Below are positions 1 through 8,953 of a DNA stretch of 56,254 nucleotides, one piece after another; position 1 is the first letter of the stretch; each line of letters begins with the position of its first letter. This DNA comes from an uncultured bacterium. GTDB taxonomy: Bacteria > Chloroflexota > Anaerolineae > J036 > Brachytrichaceae. The notes beneath the pieces are model-generated. The model was not told where the DNA came from and did not search any database. It was given only the letters and a program-made list of their open reading frames with translations. The stretch is from positions 1 through 56,254 of the forward strand of contig CAIQQO010000002.1 in NCBI GenBank assembly GCA_903873965.1, given 5' to 3'. The translations under genes were made by a program, and so were the position numbers.

Positions 1-16
1 ACAAAAAACTCCACCC

Positions 17-2083
17 CTACTGCGTCTCAGACACAACATCGACCTGCCCTATGTCAAGTTGATCAGTACCTTTATTTGTCTGCAAGCGTTGACCAGTCTG
101 CGGATCATAGAGACCGACAAAGAGTCGTATTGATCCACGGTACTCAAGTGGAAGAGCTAGGCCATGATGATCAAGCACATCTGCGCCGACGGGCAGCGTG
201 GTCATTGGGCGCAAATCATTGAGAGGGGCAGCATCGTGTTGTGCAACAATATTGCCATCAGAAGATTGCGCATGTACAAAGACCTTGATGTTTTGCTTCA
301 ATGCAGCCTGTGCACGCCAGGTCAACGCTACCGGAATGATGTCTCCGGCATGCACAGACTGCGGCAAGTCCGACTTGATAAGCTGCAGGTCAAAGCCATC
401 CGATGCCATCCAATGCGTTCCCGATCCAGCACCCGCCGTCATTACTGCTGTATTGGCGCCATACAGGCCATAAAACACTTCTTCTTCACCCCATGTTGCC
501 GACGCTGGGTAAAAAGTAGAGTCTAACCAGCCGCGCAAGTCACCATTTTTACCAGCAAGTCCCTTATAGAGAACAAGCCACAATCGCTGATGGTTTTGTG
601 AGGTGAGGGACACTCGGTCTTCCCAACGCTTTTGTGGTTCGATGACAGGATCCCATGTCAATGCATAGGTCCATGATGGATCTGAGCCTCGTCGATCCAG
701 CGCGTAAAAACCAGCTGGGCTCAGCACATTGAATATGACTTGATCGGTCGATCTCGCAGTCGGTGCAATATGCTCAATGTAGGTATGCGGGTTGTATGGA
801 TCAAATACCTCAAGTGTCTTTTGATAAATAAAACTGGAACTGGTCGAAAAATACACCCCGATGAGTGCGACAAAAGCTATTCCGGCTAATGGCTTTGATA
901 ATCCCATCATACGATCAAGCCCCCACGCAATCATCATCGCCAATGCTGGCACGGCGCAAATCAACATGCGTGCATTAAAGGCCCATGAACGTGCAGCAGT
1001 AGCCACGGCGACCAGCGTCAGAACTATCATCAGAACGGGCAGTAAAAGTCGTGCGATGTCACGGCCTGATCGCTTTGTTATAGCGATAGCCAGACCTGCT
1101 GTCATGATGACCAGAATCACGAGTATGCCTGCGAAGCCCGTCTTCTGCGACATGGTCAGAACCTCGACGCCAATCCTCAGAAAGTAGCTGATGGGATATT
1201 GTTGTGTGACATTAGCTGACGCGCCAGTTGCCCGATAAAGCAGTTGAGGAATAGCGTAGACACCCCAAGGCAGAAAAATCAAGATGGCGCCAATTACTCC
1301 GACTAGAAGCTGCCCCATTCGCTGAAGCCGTCTGTGCTTGTCAGAGAAGAGAATGCGCATTATTAAGTAAGTACCAAGTGCCAATAATGACCACGCAGCA
1401 TGATAAAGCGTCAGCATGGCGCCGGCTGCGCCAATGACAAATGCAATGATAAAGTGCAATGAAGAAGAGGGTGCGCCTAAAGGATGGATGAGACTAGGAG
1501 CGTTGATCGCTGGCAGCACCGCGTGCAGTCGGTCGACTTGCGCATATCTGTCTTTGCTATCGTTGGATCGGAATCCGATGTGCTTATTTTGAGTGATGAG
1601 ACGAAAGCCGGCCCATGTTGCCAGAAGGACAAATGAAGGTGCAAGGGCATACATCCTGATCACGGCACTGTAGTAAACGCCTAAAGGCATCCACGCCATG
1701 CAGATAGCCGTTATCATCGCCAACCTTAGTGCTTTCGTCGATGATCGACGTCCCCAACGCAGGGCAACAATATAGGCCAGGGGAACAGAAGGCAGGCTGA
1801 CTAGAACAGCCAAGTAGCGGCCAGCAAACAGGTTGATGCCTGTCAGCCACTGCCATCCTCCAAGCAAGAGATAAAAGAGTGGTGGATGAACATCCGCCGA
1901 CGTGATCGTTAATAATGCGCCTAGATCCAGTGAGGCATGCGCTACGGTCCAGCCTTCATCCCAGCGCGGAGGGACTTCGGCCAGGCCAACCATACGCAAG
2001 CCAAATGCCAGCAAAATGACGAGTAGCATGACAGATAACACGCCAGTGGGACGCGAAAAGCTATCTTTCATCAATCGTCTCAC
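17..2083 (-). CDS. GT39/PMT-like integral membrane glycosyltransferase
   Basis: A 688-residue polytopic membrane protein. The first predicted helix (about residues 14-35) is followed by a periplasmic-loop WDEGW motif near residue 41 and an HPP motif near 66, the arrangement of GT-C transferases of the PMT/ArnT/RgtA type, which use lipid-phosphate sugars. About ten further hydrophobic segments run to residue ~420. The last ~250 residues are soluble and probably extracytoplasmic. The gene starts with GTG inside the upstream exporter gene (GTGA overlap); an ATG four codons later is an alternative. Family level is fairly sure; donor and acceptor are unknown. Confidence 0.8.
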   Translation of the reverse strand: MRRLMKDSFSRPTGVLSVMLLVILLAFGLRMVGLAEVPPRWDEGWTVAHASLDLGALLTITSADVHPPLFYLLLGGWQWLTGINLFAGRYLAVLVSLPSVPLAYIVALRWGRRSSTKALRLAMITAICMAWMPLGVYYSAVIRMYALAPSFVLLATWAGFRLITQNKHIGFRSNDSKDRYAQVDRLHAVLPAINAPSLIHPLGAPSSSLHFIIAFVIGAAGAMLTLYHAAWSLLALGTYLIMRILFSDKHRRLQRMGQLLVGVIGAILIFLPWGVYAIPQLLYRATGASANVTQQYPISYFLRIGVEVLTMSQKTGFAGILVILVIMTAGLAIAITKRSGRDIARLLLPVLMIVLTLVAVATAARSWAFNARMLICAVPALAMMIAWGLDRMMGLSKPLAGIAFVALIGVYFSTSSSFIYQKTLEVFDPYNPHTYIEHIAPTARSTDQVIFNVLSPAGFYALDRRGSDPSWTYALTWDPVIEPQKRWEDRVSLTSQNHQRLWLVLYKGLAGKNGDLRGWLDSTFYPASATWGEEEVFYGLYGANTAVMTAGAGSGTHWMASDGFDLQLIKSDLPQSVHAGDIIPVALTWRAQAALKQNIKVFVHAQSSDGNIVAQHDAAPLNDLRPMTTLPVGADVLDHHGLALPLEYRGSIRLFVGLYDPQTGQRLQTNKGTDQLDIGQVDVVSETQ

Positions 2084-3012
2084 GCAGACATGGTATCGGT
2101 TTTTGTACGACCGACCATCATGATCGCAATGCCTGCCAACGTCAGAACAGCGCCGACCAACTTCAGTATCGTCATCGATTCGCTCAGTAAAGCCATTGCC
2201 AGTATCGTGGAGCCTATCGGTTCTGCCATCGCTGGAATCGTAGCATAAGCAGCCGGAAGATAACCAAGCGACCAGTTGAATGATGTGTGACCGACAAGCT
2301 GTGGCAACAGCGCCAGTAATACCACATACATATAACCGTCGGGATCGAATCCAATGAATGAGCTACTGGTCAATGCAACGGCGACACATAGCACCAGAGC
2401 GGCGGCAGAATAGACAACGCTGATGTAAGCCAGTAAAGAAAGCTTTCGCCTCAGACGCCGTCCAATCAAGAAATGCGGTGCAATACTCACTGCGCCGATG
2501 AGGGCTAGAACATTGCCCAGAAGAGGATTTGAGGCATATACGACTGACTGTGAAGCATCGCCAACACTAATCACAATGCCACCCAGAATAGCAAGCAGAA
2601 TGCCGCCTAATGCCAGTCTTGATAGACGCTCTTTGAGAAAAAGGGCTGATCCTATGGCAACAAAGAGTGGCGAGAACGTCACCAGCACCGCAGAGCTTGT
2701 GACACTCGTGTATTGCAGCGACGTAATCCAAGTAGCAAAATGAGCTCCAAGAAAAGCGCCACTCGCTAGAGCGATTAACCACTCCTGCATAGTTATTGTG
2801 GCAAGTTCTGCGCGACTTCGAACCAACGCAATGGGCAGGAGTATGACTGAAGCAATAACCAACCTGAGCGCCGCAATCGTAAGTGATGACGCACCGCTGG
2901 CCTGTGCATAGCGCACCAGAATTGAGGCAGTAGAGATCGCCAGGATACCTAGGCCTATACCCGCTATGGGCGGTATACCTGGTCGTTGAGTAGTGATGGA
3001 GTTCGCACTCAT
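2080..3012 (-). CDS. EamA-family (DMT superfamily) transporter
   Basis: A 310-residue protein with about ten hydrophobic helices in two homologous halves, the standard size and layout of EamA/RhaT-type drug/metabolite transporters. The first half carries the SILVRYAQASGASSL region after helix 1. The second half has the typical AEPIGSTILAMALLSES segment near residues 262-280, where EamA repeats usually show an EP motif. It is the first gene of a two-gene minus-strand unit and its stop overlaps the start of the GT39-like gene, so the two are translationally coupled. The substrate cannot be deduced; export of a metabolite or sugar precursor is possible. Confidence 0.85.
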   Translation of the reverse strand: MSANSITTQRPGIPPIAGIGLGILAISTASILVRYAQASGASSLTIAALRLVIASVILLPIALVRSRAELATITMQEWLIALASGAFLGAHFATWITSLQYTSVTSSAVLVTFSPLFVAIGSALFLKERLSRLALGGILLAILGGIVISVGDASQSVVYASNPLLGNVLALIGAVSIAPHFLIGRRLRRKLSLLAYISVVYSAAALVLCVAVALTSSSFIGFDPDGYMYVVLLALLPQLVGHTSFNWSLGYLPAAYATIPAMAEPIGSTILAMALLSESMTILKLVGAVLTLAGIAIMMVGRTKTDTMSA

Positions 3013-3136
3013 AACGTTTGCATGATTGAAGCATTAAAACTTAGCAATCTCAACAAGTGAATTAACTTGATTCTAAGGAAAGGTCACCATAATAACGCCG
3101 ATTATTGTTTATTGTTTAGATTCAGGAGTAATGGAC

Positions 3137-3748
3137 ATGGCATTCGAATTAGCACCGCTTCCGTACGCTTTCGCAGCACTTGAACCGCATATTGATGCAC
3201 GCACGATGGAAATCCATCACGACAAGCATCATGCAACTTATATTACCAACCTCAACAACGCACTTGCGTCTTACGCTGATCTACAGAGTAAGCCGATTGA
3301 GGATCTGGTCAAGAATCTCAGCACACTTCCAGATGCTGTTCGCACCGCGGTGCGCAACAATGGCGGCGGGCACCTGAATCACAGTGTTTTCTGGCAGCAG
3401 CTTACCCCTGGCGGCAGCGCACTAGAGGGCGGCTTGCTTGATGCAGTCAACTCGACCTTCGGTTCACTTGACAACCTAAAGGATCAGTTTAGCAAGGCTG
3501 GTCTGGCTCGTTTTGGTTCCGGTTGGGCTTGGCTTGTACTTGATGGCACAGGAAAACTGGCAATAACATCTACTGCAAATCAGGACAATCCCATCACCGA
3601 CGGCGCGACGCCGATTCTGGGCGTCGACGTATGGGAGCACGCTTATTACCTCAATTACCAGAACCGTCGCGCAGATTACCTCAAAGCAATCTGGAACGTA
3701 ATCAACTGGAGCGACGCGGCCATCCGATTCGCAAAGTCAGCTAAGTAA
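3137..3748 (+). CDS. sodA: Superoxide dismutase, Mn type (Fe/Mn family)
   Basis: Dismutates superoxide in the cytoplasm. Numbering from the second Met, the metal ligands are H27 (in EIHHDKHH), H82 (in HLNHSVFW), D164 and H168 (in DVWEHAYYL). The glycine-rich NNGGGH stretch and Q149 in TANQDNP match manganese-type enzymes; iron-type enzymes place the outer-sphere Gln near the second ligand. Length of 203 residues is normal. The upstream ATG at 3131 lies only two bases after the AGGAG site, while the ATG at 3137 has 8-base spacing, so the second start is chosen. It is monocistronic, with a strong terminator just downstream. Confidence 0.97.
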   Translation: MAFELAPLPYAFAALEPHIDARTMEIHHDKHHATYITNLNNALASYADLQSKPIEDLVKNLSTLPDAVRTAVRNNGGGHLNHSVFWQQLTPGGSALEGGLLDAVNSTFGSLDNLKDQFSKAGLARFGSGWAWLVLDGTGKLAITSTANQDNPITDGATPILGVDVWEHAYYLNYQNRRADYLKAIWNVINWSDAAIRFAKSAK

Positions 3749-3770
3749 TTCCTGGCAGTCTCTATCTATC

Positions 3771-3803
3771 AAAGCCGTGTGTAAATGCACGGCTTTTTAT
3801 GTT
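3771..3803 (+). terminator. Intrinsic terminator of the superoxide dismutase gene
   Basis: A perfect 9-bp stem (3771-3779 pairing with 3788-3796) with an 8-base loop is followed at once by a T-rich run (3794-3803). It lies 22 bases after the sod stop codon. Confidence 0.9.
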
Positions 3804-3923
3804 TTTCGAATATGCTGCTACTAGACAACCGGTGACTGTTGGTGTATAAACGAGAAAGTTAATCGTAGTGAACTTCATTGCTGGAGTCGCTAATAACCGT
3901 AAAGTAACAAAGGAGTTTGTCAG

Positions 3924-4274
3924 ATGGCTCACGTTATTACCCAACTCTGTCTGCGCGATGGTGCATGTGTAGATGTATGTCCGGTTGAGTGCATTGTCGG
4001 CGGTAAGCCCGAAGATCAGTGGCCCTGGTTCTTCATTGATCCTGCAACTTGCATTGACTGCGGTGCTTGCGTCCCGGAATGCCCATTTGAGGCTATTTTC
4101 CCCGACGGTGAAGTTCCTGCTGCTCATGTTGCCAAACCTGGCCAGGAATTTGTTCCCGTTGGTGGTGAGAAATGGACTGCCGCCGGTGGTGAGGAAGTCG
4201 ATCTTACGGGTGACGCTGTATATAACACGAACTTTTATACCGAAGGGCCCGGCTACGCTGCTCGCAACATGTAG
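3924..4274 (+). CDS. 7Fe-type ferredoxin (3Fe-4S plus 4Fe-4S)
   Basis: A small electron carrier of 116 residues. The first cluster motif has C9, C15, C19-P and C23; the wide gap between C9 and C15 is typical of a [3Fe-4S] site as in Azotobacter-type or FdxA ferredoxins. The second motif, C43-x2-C46-x2-C49-x3-C53-P, is a standard [4Fe-4S] site. The ~55-residue C-terminal tail ending in YTEGPGYAARNM contains no cysteines; I recall similar tails in Chloroflexota ferredoxins but cannot check. An AGGAG site lies eight bases before the ATG. It is monocistronic with its own terminator. The partner oxidoreductase is not encoded nearby. Confidence 0.93.
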   Translation: MAHVITQLCLRDGACVDVCPVECIVGGKPEDQWPWFFIDPATCIDCGACVPECPFEAIFPDGEVPAAHVAKPGQEFVPVGGEKWTAAGGEEVDLTGDAVYNTNFYTEGPGYAARNM

Positions 4275-4301
4275 TTGATCGGTTTTGTGCGTTTCTTGTT
4301 G

Positions 4302-4336
4302 CAGCCAGACACCTTTGTCTGGCTGTTTTTGTTTTT
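4302..4336 (+). terminator. Intrinsic terminator of the ferredoxin gene
   Basis: A perfect 10-bp GC-rich stem (4302-4311 with 4316-4325) with a tetraloop CCTT is followed by two runs of five T. It lies 27 bases after the ferredoxin stop. Confidence 0.95.
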
Positions 4337-4407
4337 CGTCGCTTGGTCACATTCGTTTACACTTGGAGTGCTGGCCGAGGCTCGATATGCTGACTCTATA
4401 GCTGATT

Positions 4408-6699
4408 ATGAAATCATTCACTAGACCTTTCATCACACTGATAATGCCTCTTGCTTTTCTTGTGAGTCTTTTGATGTTTCTTAGTCCTTCGCAAGTCACC
4501 GCCCTTTCTGATATTCCCAAGAGTGTCAAAGTAGTAGCAGTGACTCGTCCACCAATACCGCAGAATCCATATATTTGGATTGGACAGGCCGTCGCCTCTG
4601 ATATATCGCAACCCCTGCGCAGTATGCCAGTTTCCAACGACAATTCGTCCGTGACAATTCGCCTTCCATTACGACCAGATCGAACTGAAGGTGTGACGCA
4701 TGAACCGAGCCCTTTTGTTTCTTCAGAGCACTGGAGTTCTATGATCCCCGGGGTTCTTGGTGCGGAGCAGTCCACGTCACTGATGCCCTTCCCATCGAAA
4801 TCCTTCGAGGGTATCAGCAACCTTCTCGGCTACGTACCTTCTGACGCGAACGGCGCAGTTGGTCGCTCTTATTATGTCCAGACTGTGAATATGAACTATG
4901 CCGTTTATAGTAAGGTCACTGGAACTCTCATTGCCGGCCCTTATACCAACAATACGATATGGAGTGGTTTTGGTGGGTATTGCCAGGCATATAACCGTGG
5001 CGATCCTGTCGTTCTTTACGATCAGTTTGCTGACCGTTGGTTAATCAGTCAGTTCGCATTCAACTCGGATTTTGGTCCTTACTACCAGTGCCTGGCTATT
5101 TCCAGCACAGATAATCCCACTGGCACCTGGACCCGTTATGCGTTTCAAATGCCCGCCGTGCCGGGCTACCCAAATGGCACATTTAACGATTACACCAAGT
5201 TGTCAGTATGGGCCGATTCCTATTTTATGACGGTGAATGAATTCGCTAATGCCTCCACGTGGGTGGGCGTTGGAATTTGGGCGCTCAATCGCGAACAAAT
5301 ACTAAACGGTGTTCTCAGCCCCACGTACGTGTTTGTTGATCTCGGAGCCACTAATAGCAATTACAGCAGTCTTTTGCCGGCTAACCTGGATGGGAATACC
5401 CCGCCCCCTGCCGGGTCGCCTGGGTATTTTGCTAGCGTTGATCAAGCATCCGGATCAAATGGATGGCCAGTGGATGCACTTCGGTTGTGGAAATTCCATA
5501 TCGACTGGACTAAGCCAGCCAGTGCCACATTTGGAATAGCAGGTGAACCTGACACCGTTCTGCCAGTGACCTCCTATGTCACTGTTCCTTGTACTAATTA
5601 CGTCAACTGCATTCCTCAACCGGACAGTGCACCCAAAGTTGATGCCGTCAATGATCGACTCATGTTCCGGCTTGTTTATCGCAATTTCGGCGACCACGAA
5701 GCACTGCTGGCCAATCATACGGTTGCGTCTGGGGGAGTGTCTGGTATCCGTTGGTATGAAGTGCGTGACCCAGGTGGCTCTCCTTCTATCTATCAGCAAG
5801 GTACTTATGCACCAGATTCAGTGTATCGTTGGATGGGGAGCATTGCTTTTGACCATGTCGGCAACATTGGCGTAGGGTATAGCGCGTCAAATGCCAGCGT
5901 GTATCCGTCCATACGCTATGCCGGGCGACTCGTCAATGATCCACTTGGAGAATTGTCCCAGGGTGAAAGAGTGATCATGACAGGCACAGGATCACAGTTA
6001 AGTGGTTTTGCTAGATGGGGTGATTACACAAGCATCAGCCTGGACCCCGTCGATGATTGCAACTTCTGGTACACGAACCAGTACTATTCTTCCTCAAGCA
6101 CATCTCGGTGGCAAACTCGCATCGCTTCTTTCAAGTTTCCAAGTTGCGGTACTGGCATCCTGTCTGGAACTGTGACAAATCAGCAAAGCGGTATACCGAT
6201 CTCTGGCGCTCTCGTCACCGCTCAACGGCAGTCGAGCACAAATGCACTCAGTACTGTAACCACCAATGCTAACGGCCACTTTACAGTCAGCCTGTACAGT
6301 GATATTTATACGGTAACAGCCACTGCATACAATTACCCTGCAGTCAGTATCGGACAGGTTGTTATTACAACTGGTTACACAACGACACAGAATATCTCGC
6401 TACTTCCAGGCTTGCAGTACACCGTTAGCGGTGTTGTCAACGATATCGTATCGACAAGTCCGCTGTCTGCCGTAGTTCAGGTCAGTGGTTATCCATTCTC
6501 TCCGCCTGTTACTTCTGTAATGACAAGTTCTGGCGGTCATTACACAATGGCTTTAGCTGCTGACCAAACTTATTCGCTGACAGCCACATCAAGCTTTCGA
6601 GCACCACAAACCCACTCGACAGGAATCCTTAGTGCGAACCAGCAGATCAACTTTGCATTATGGAGGAACACGTTACTCATCATCGTGCTTCACCAGTAA
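4408..6699 (+). CDS. Large secreted protein with C-terminal carboxypeptidase-regulatory-like repeats
   Basis: A 763-residue exported protein of unknown function. Residues 1-32 form a classic signal peptide (basic KSFTR, a long hydrophobic core, then an SQVTA cleavage-like site). Residues ~140-580 form one large aromatic-, Gly- and Asp-rich domain with motifs such as DPVVLYDQFADRWLISQF, probably a beta-propeller-like or adhesin-like surface domain. Two CarboxypepD_reg/SdrD-B-like beta-sandwich repeats follow at about 585-665 (GTVTNQQSGIPISGALVTA) and 670-750. No sortase, PEP-CTERM or C-terminal anchor motif is visible and the chain stops right after the last repeat. No partner genes; function not assignable. 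Confidence 0.85.
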   Translation: MKSFTRPFITLIMPLAFLVSLLMFLSPSQVTALSDIPKSVKVVAVTRPPIPQNPYIWIGQAVASDISQPLRSMPVSNDNSSVTIRLPLRPDRTEGVTHEPSPFVSSEHWSSMIPGVLGAEQSTSLMPFPSKSFEGISNLLGYVPSDANGAVGRSYYVQTVNMNYAVYSKVTGTLIAGPYTNNTIWSGFGGYCQAYNRGDPVVLYDQFADRWLISQFAFNSDFGPYYQCLAISSTDNPTGTWTRYAFQMPAVPGYPNGTFNDYTKLSVWADSYFMTVNEFANASTWVGVGIWALNREQILNGVLSPTYVFVDLGATNSNYSSLLPANLDGNTPPPAGSPGYFASVDQASGSNGWPVDALRLWKFHIDWTKPASATFGIAGEPDTVLPVTSYVTVPCTNYVNCIPQPDSAPKVDAVNDRLMFRLVYRNFGDHEALLANHTVASGGVSGIRWYEVRDPGGSPSIYQQGTYAPDSVYRWMGSIAFDHVGNIGVGYSASNASVYPSIRYAGRLVNDPLGELSQGERVIMTGTGSQLSGFARWGDYTSISLDPVDDCNFWYTNQYYSSSSTSRWQTRIASFKFPSCGTGILSGTVTNQQSGIPISGALVTAQRQSSTNALSTVTTNANGHFTVSLYSDIYTVTATAYNYPAVSIGQVVITTGYTTTQNISLLPGLQYTVSGVVNDIVSTSPLSAVVQVSGYPFSPPVTSVMTSSGGHYTMALAADQTYSLTATSSFRAPQTHSTGILSANQQINFALWRNTLLIIVLHQ

Positions 6700-6772
6700 T
6701 CGGGTATGTTTGAACCTAATTCATCAATGCACTTTCGATTGCTCAGTGTTCCACCTGTTTCAAGAAGTGAAG

Positions 6773-7888
6773 TTAATACTGCCCGTATTTCAGTGCTGAC
6801 TCGATATAACGCAAGTAATTTCGCTCTGTCTGGGGAGCGAGCGGCGAGTTAATCGGCGCAGCCGTTGGCATGATAACAAAGCCACCACCTGATTTGGCTG
6901 AGGTCATACAGTCGCGTACATAGTCGTCCACTTCCTGTTCTGTGCCATGCTCTAGCAGTTTCAATTCCAGATTTCCGAATACTGCCATTTTGCCGTTACA
7001 GCGCTTCTTGACTTCGGCAAGCGTAATATCGCCATCAGGTGGCGGTTCACAGGGATCAATGGCATCGGCGCCAGTTGCGATGATATGGTCTAGCACCTGC
7101 TTAATCCTGCCATGGCAATGCAACCTCACCTTTCCGCCTTTGCTATGAATCAGGTCAACCATCTCGGTCACATACGGTGTCACGAAACGCTCAAATAGCG
7201 ACGCCGGCAGAAATGGCGGCGTTGCATATTCGGGTCCGCAGATACGATACAGGTCGACTACGCTGACATCAAGCATACGACGTAGATTCTCCATGCACCG
7301 TTCGTGCAGAATCTCGATCGTACGTGCAAAGTGGTCTGTCTCCTTGGCAGCCCAGATCGTGTACTCACCAAATTCCATCATCTCAGCAGCCAGCAACAGC
7401 GGATCTGCCAGTGAAGCCATGATGATGCCACCGTCACCAACTTCGGAACGAATCCGGCTTTCGTCGGCATTACTGTAAGTCACGGGGACGTAGGGAATAG
7501 ACAATGCGCGATCAACGTCAGCACTCGACTTGCACCAATGCTCCGTCTGCCACGTCGTGTTGATGTTGTCTAGCCTGATGGTGGTTTGTGTCAGGTCGCC
7601 TTGTGGTGTGTGGATCGTCGCATGAGTAATATCGCGATCAGGCATGCGCGACGTTTGCACCTCACGATCAACATTACTCGCAGTCGCCAGAAACTGCTCG
7701 TTCGAGTCCGGATTCCACATAGCCAGGCAATCTGTTTTCTCGCGTATCGCCTGCATCATCCGGTAATATGAAGCATCGTTATTCTCGAAGGCTTTGCTGT
7801 TATAGCCGACCAATTCATAGGTTGAAATAGGCACGCGGTCAGGCATGCCGCCATCTAGCACGATCAACAGGCGTTGGCGAGAGTTCAT
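6773..7888 (-). CDS. URO-D superfamily protein (methyltransferase-like), HCHG variant
   Basis: A 371-residue protein of the uroporphyrinogen decarboxylase/MtaA-CmuA fold. It starts with the MNSRQRLLIVLDGGMPDRVP pattern shared by this branch. The region that holds the zinc ligands HxCG in corrinoid-dependent methyltransferases reads H257-C258-H259-G260, so the usual Cys is replaced by His, although C258 and C280 lie close. Residues 275-320 (DAIDPCEPP, then MAVFGNLEL) match the C-terminal half of the barrel. It is the last gene of the seven-gene minus-strand run. It is not a heme-pathway HemE, whose N-terminal substrate motif is absent. Substrate unknown. Confidence 0.8.
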   Translation of the reverse strand: MNSRQRLLIVLDGGMPDRVPISTYELVGYNSKAFENNDASYYRMMQAIREKTDCLAMWNPDSNEQFLATASNVDREVQTSRMPDRDITHATIHTPQGDLTQTTIRLDNINTTWQTEHWCKSSADVDRALSIPYVPVTYSNADESRIRSEVGDGGIIMASLADPLLLAAEMMEFGEYTIWAAKETDHFARTIEILHERCMENLRRMLDVSVVDLYRICGPEYATPPFLPASLFERFVTPYVTEMVDLIHSKGGKVRLHCHGRIKQVLDHIIATGADAIDPCEPPPDGDITLAEVKKRCNGKMAVFGNLELKLLEHGTEQEVDDYVRDCMTSAKSGGGFVIMPTAAPINSPLAPQTERNYLRYIESALKYGQY

Positions 7889-7911
7889 AGTAGTTCCATG
7901 TGAATATTCAC

Positions 7912-7936
7912 CCCAGCGATCTCGTTGATCGCTGGG
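7912..7936. other. Intergenic hairpin between aldo/keto reductase and URO-D-like genes
   Basis: A perfect 10-bp inverted repeat (7912-7921 with 7927-7936) with a 5-base loop in the 57-bp gap between two co-directional genes. No T-tract follows on either strand, so an mRNA processing or partial attenuation role is as likely as termination. Confidence 0.5.
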
Positions 7937-7945
7937 TACCCACTA

Positions 7946-8908
7946 TTATGCTTTTGCTTTTTCAGTAAGCAGTGATTCAACAGAAGCGATATCTTCGGCA
8001 GACAAAGCCCAATCACCAGCAGAGACAGTCTCCTCAATCTGAGATGGCCGACGTGCGCCAACGATAGCTGATGTCACTTCGGCGCGTCGGAGTACCCATG
8101 CAATGGCTAATTGAGCAGTCGTCCTATTATTTCTCAGTGCAACTTGCTTCAGCCCTTCCACTAATGTCAGATTTGAGCTAAGTTGAGGTTCAAGAAACAT
8201 GGCATCGCGGTGACGATGATCATCAGCCGATAGCGCCTCAACCCACTCACGTGTTACCTTGCCCGTCAACAAACCTTTCTGCATAGGACTGTAGGCAACC
8301 ACGCCAATGTTATTAGCAGCACAATAGCCAAGAGTCTCATTCTCTATGCCACGAACGAGCATACTGTAGGGCGGCTGCAATGAGGCTACGGGATGAATCG
8401 GCATAATCCGCTTGAGTTGCGCCGCATTGAAGTTACAGACGCCGATATATCGAAGTTTGCCAGCCTTCACCATGTCCGCTAATGTTGCCCATGCCTCTTC
8501 AATGGCTGCGTCCGGTTGTGGCCAGTGAATCTGATACAGGTCGATGCATTCCACACCTAACCGTTGCAAGCTGTCTTCGCACTCCTTGCGCAGGCTGGCT
8601 GGATCCAGATTTGCGTAGGGCGTCCCAGTATCGTCCCACCGTCTGCTGCACTTGGTTGCCACAATAGGCTTATGGCTCATCGACTTTAGCGCACGTCCAA
8701 CGACTTCCTCAGAATGCCCCAAGCCATAAATTGCGGCAGTATCAATCCAATTCACACCAAGGTCGATGGCACGATGAATTGTCGCGATGGAATCCGCATC
8801 ATCCTGCGGTCCCCATCCGAATTTCCAGCCACTGCCGCCCATTGCCCAGGCGCCCAGGCCGATGGTAGTGAAACTTAAATCTGTCCACCCGAGTTGTCTT
8901 GTTTGCAT
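7946..8908 (-). CDS. Aldo/keto reductase
   Basis: An NADPH-type (beta/alpha)8 oxidoreductase. The tetrad is visible: Asp in WIDTAAIYG, Tyr in the same motif, Lys in VATKCSRR and His in LYQIHWPQ. The C-terminal VGARRPSQIEETV segment is the NADP-phosphate-binding loop. Family members begin at MQTRQLGWTDLS, so the ATG at 8908 is preferred over a GTG nine codons upstream. It lies between the GNAT fusion gene and the URO-D-like gene in one minus-strand run. Substrate unknown; the neighbours suggest a sugar or its lactone. Confidence 0.88.
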   Translation of the reverse strand: MQTRQLGWTDLSFTTIGLGAWAMGGSGWKFGWGPQDDADSIATIHRAIDLGVNWIDTAAIYGLGHSEEVVGRALKSMSHKPIVATKCSRRWDDTGTPYANLDPASLRKECEDSLQRLGVECIDLYQIHWPQPDAAIEEAWATLADMVKAGKLRYIGVCNFNAAQLKRIMPIHPVASLQPPYSMLVRGIENETLGYCAANNIGVVAYSPMQKGLLTGKVTREWVEALSADDHRHRDAMFLEPQLSSNLTLVEGLKQVALRNNRTTAQLAIAWVLRRAEVTSAIVGARRPSQIEETVSAGDWALSAEDIASVESLLTEKAKA

Positions 8909-8953
8909 AGTAATGGATATCTTACCTACTTTCACACAAAGTTCGTTCTGGTA

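Noticed and set aside
6773-7888. Reading the URO-D-like proteins as HemE of heme biosynthesis
   Set aside because: Five diverged copies, N-termini and motifs of the MtaA/CmuA type, and no other heme genes nearby argue against it.
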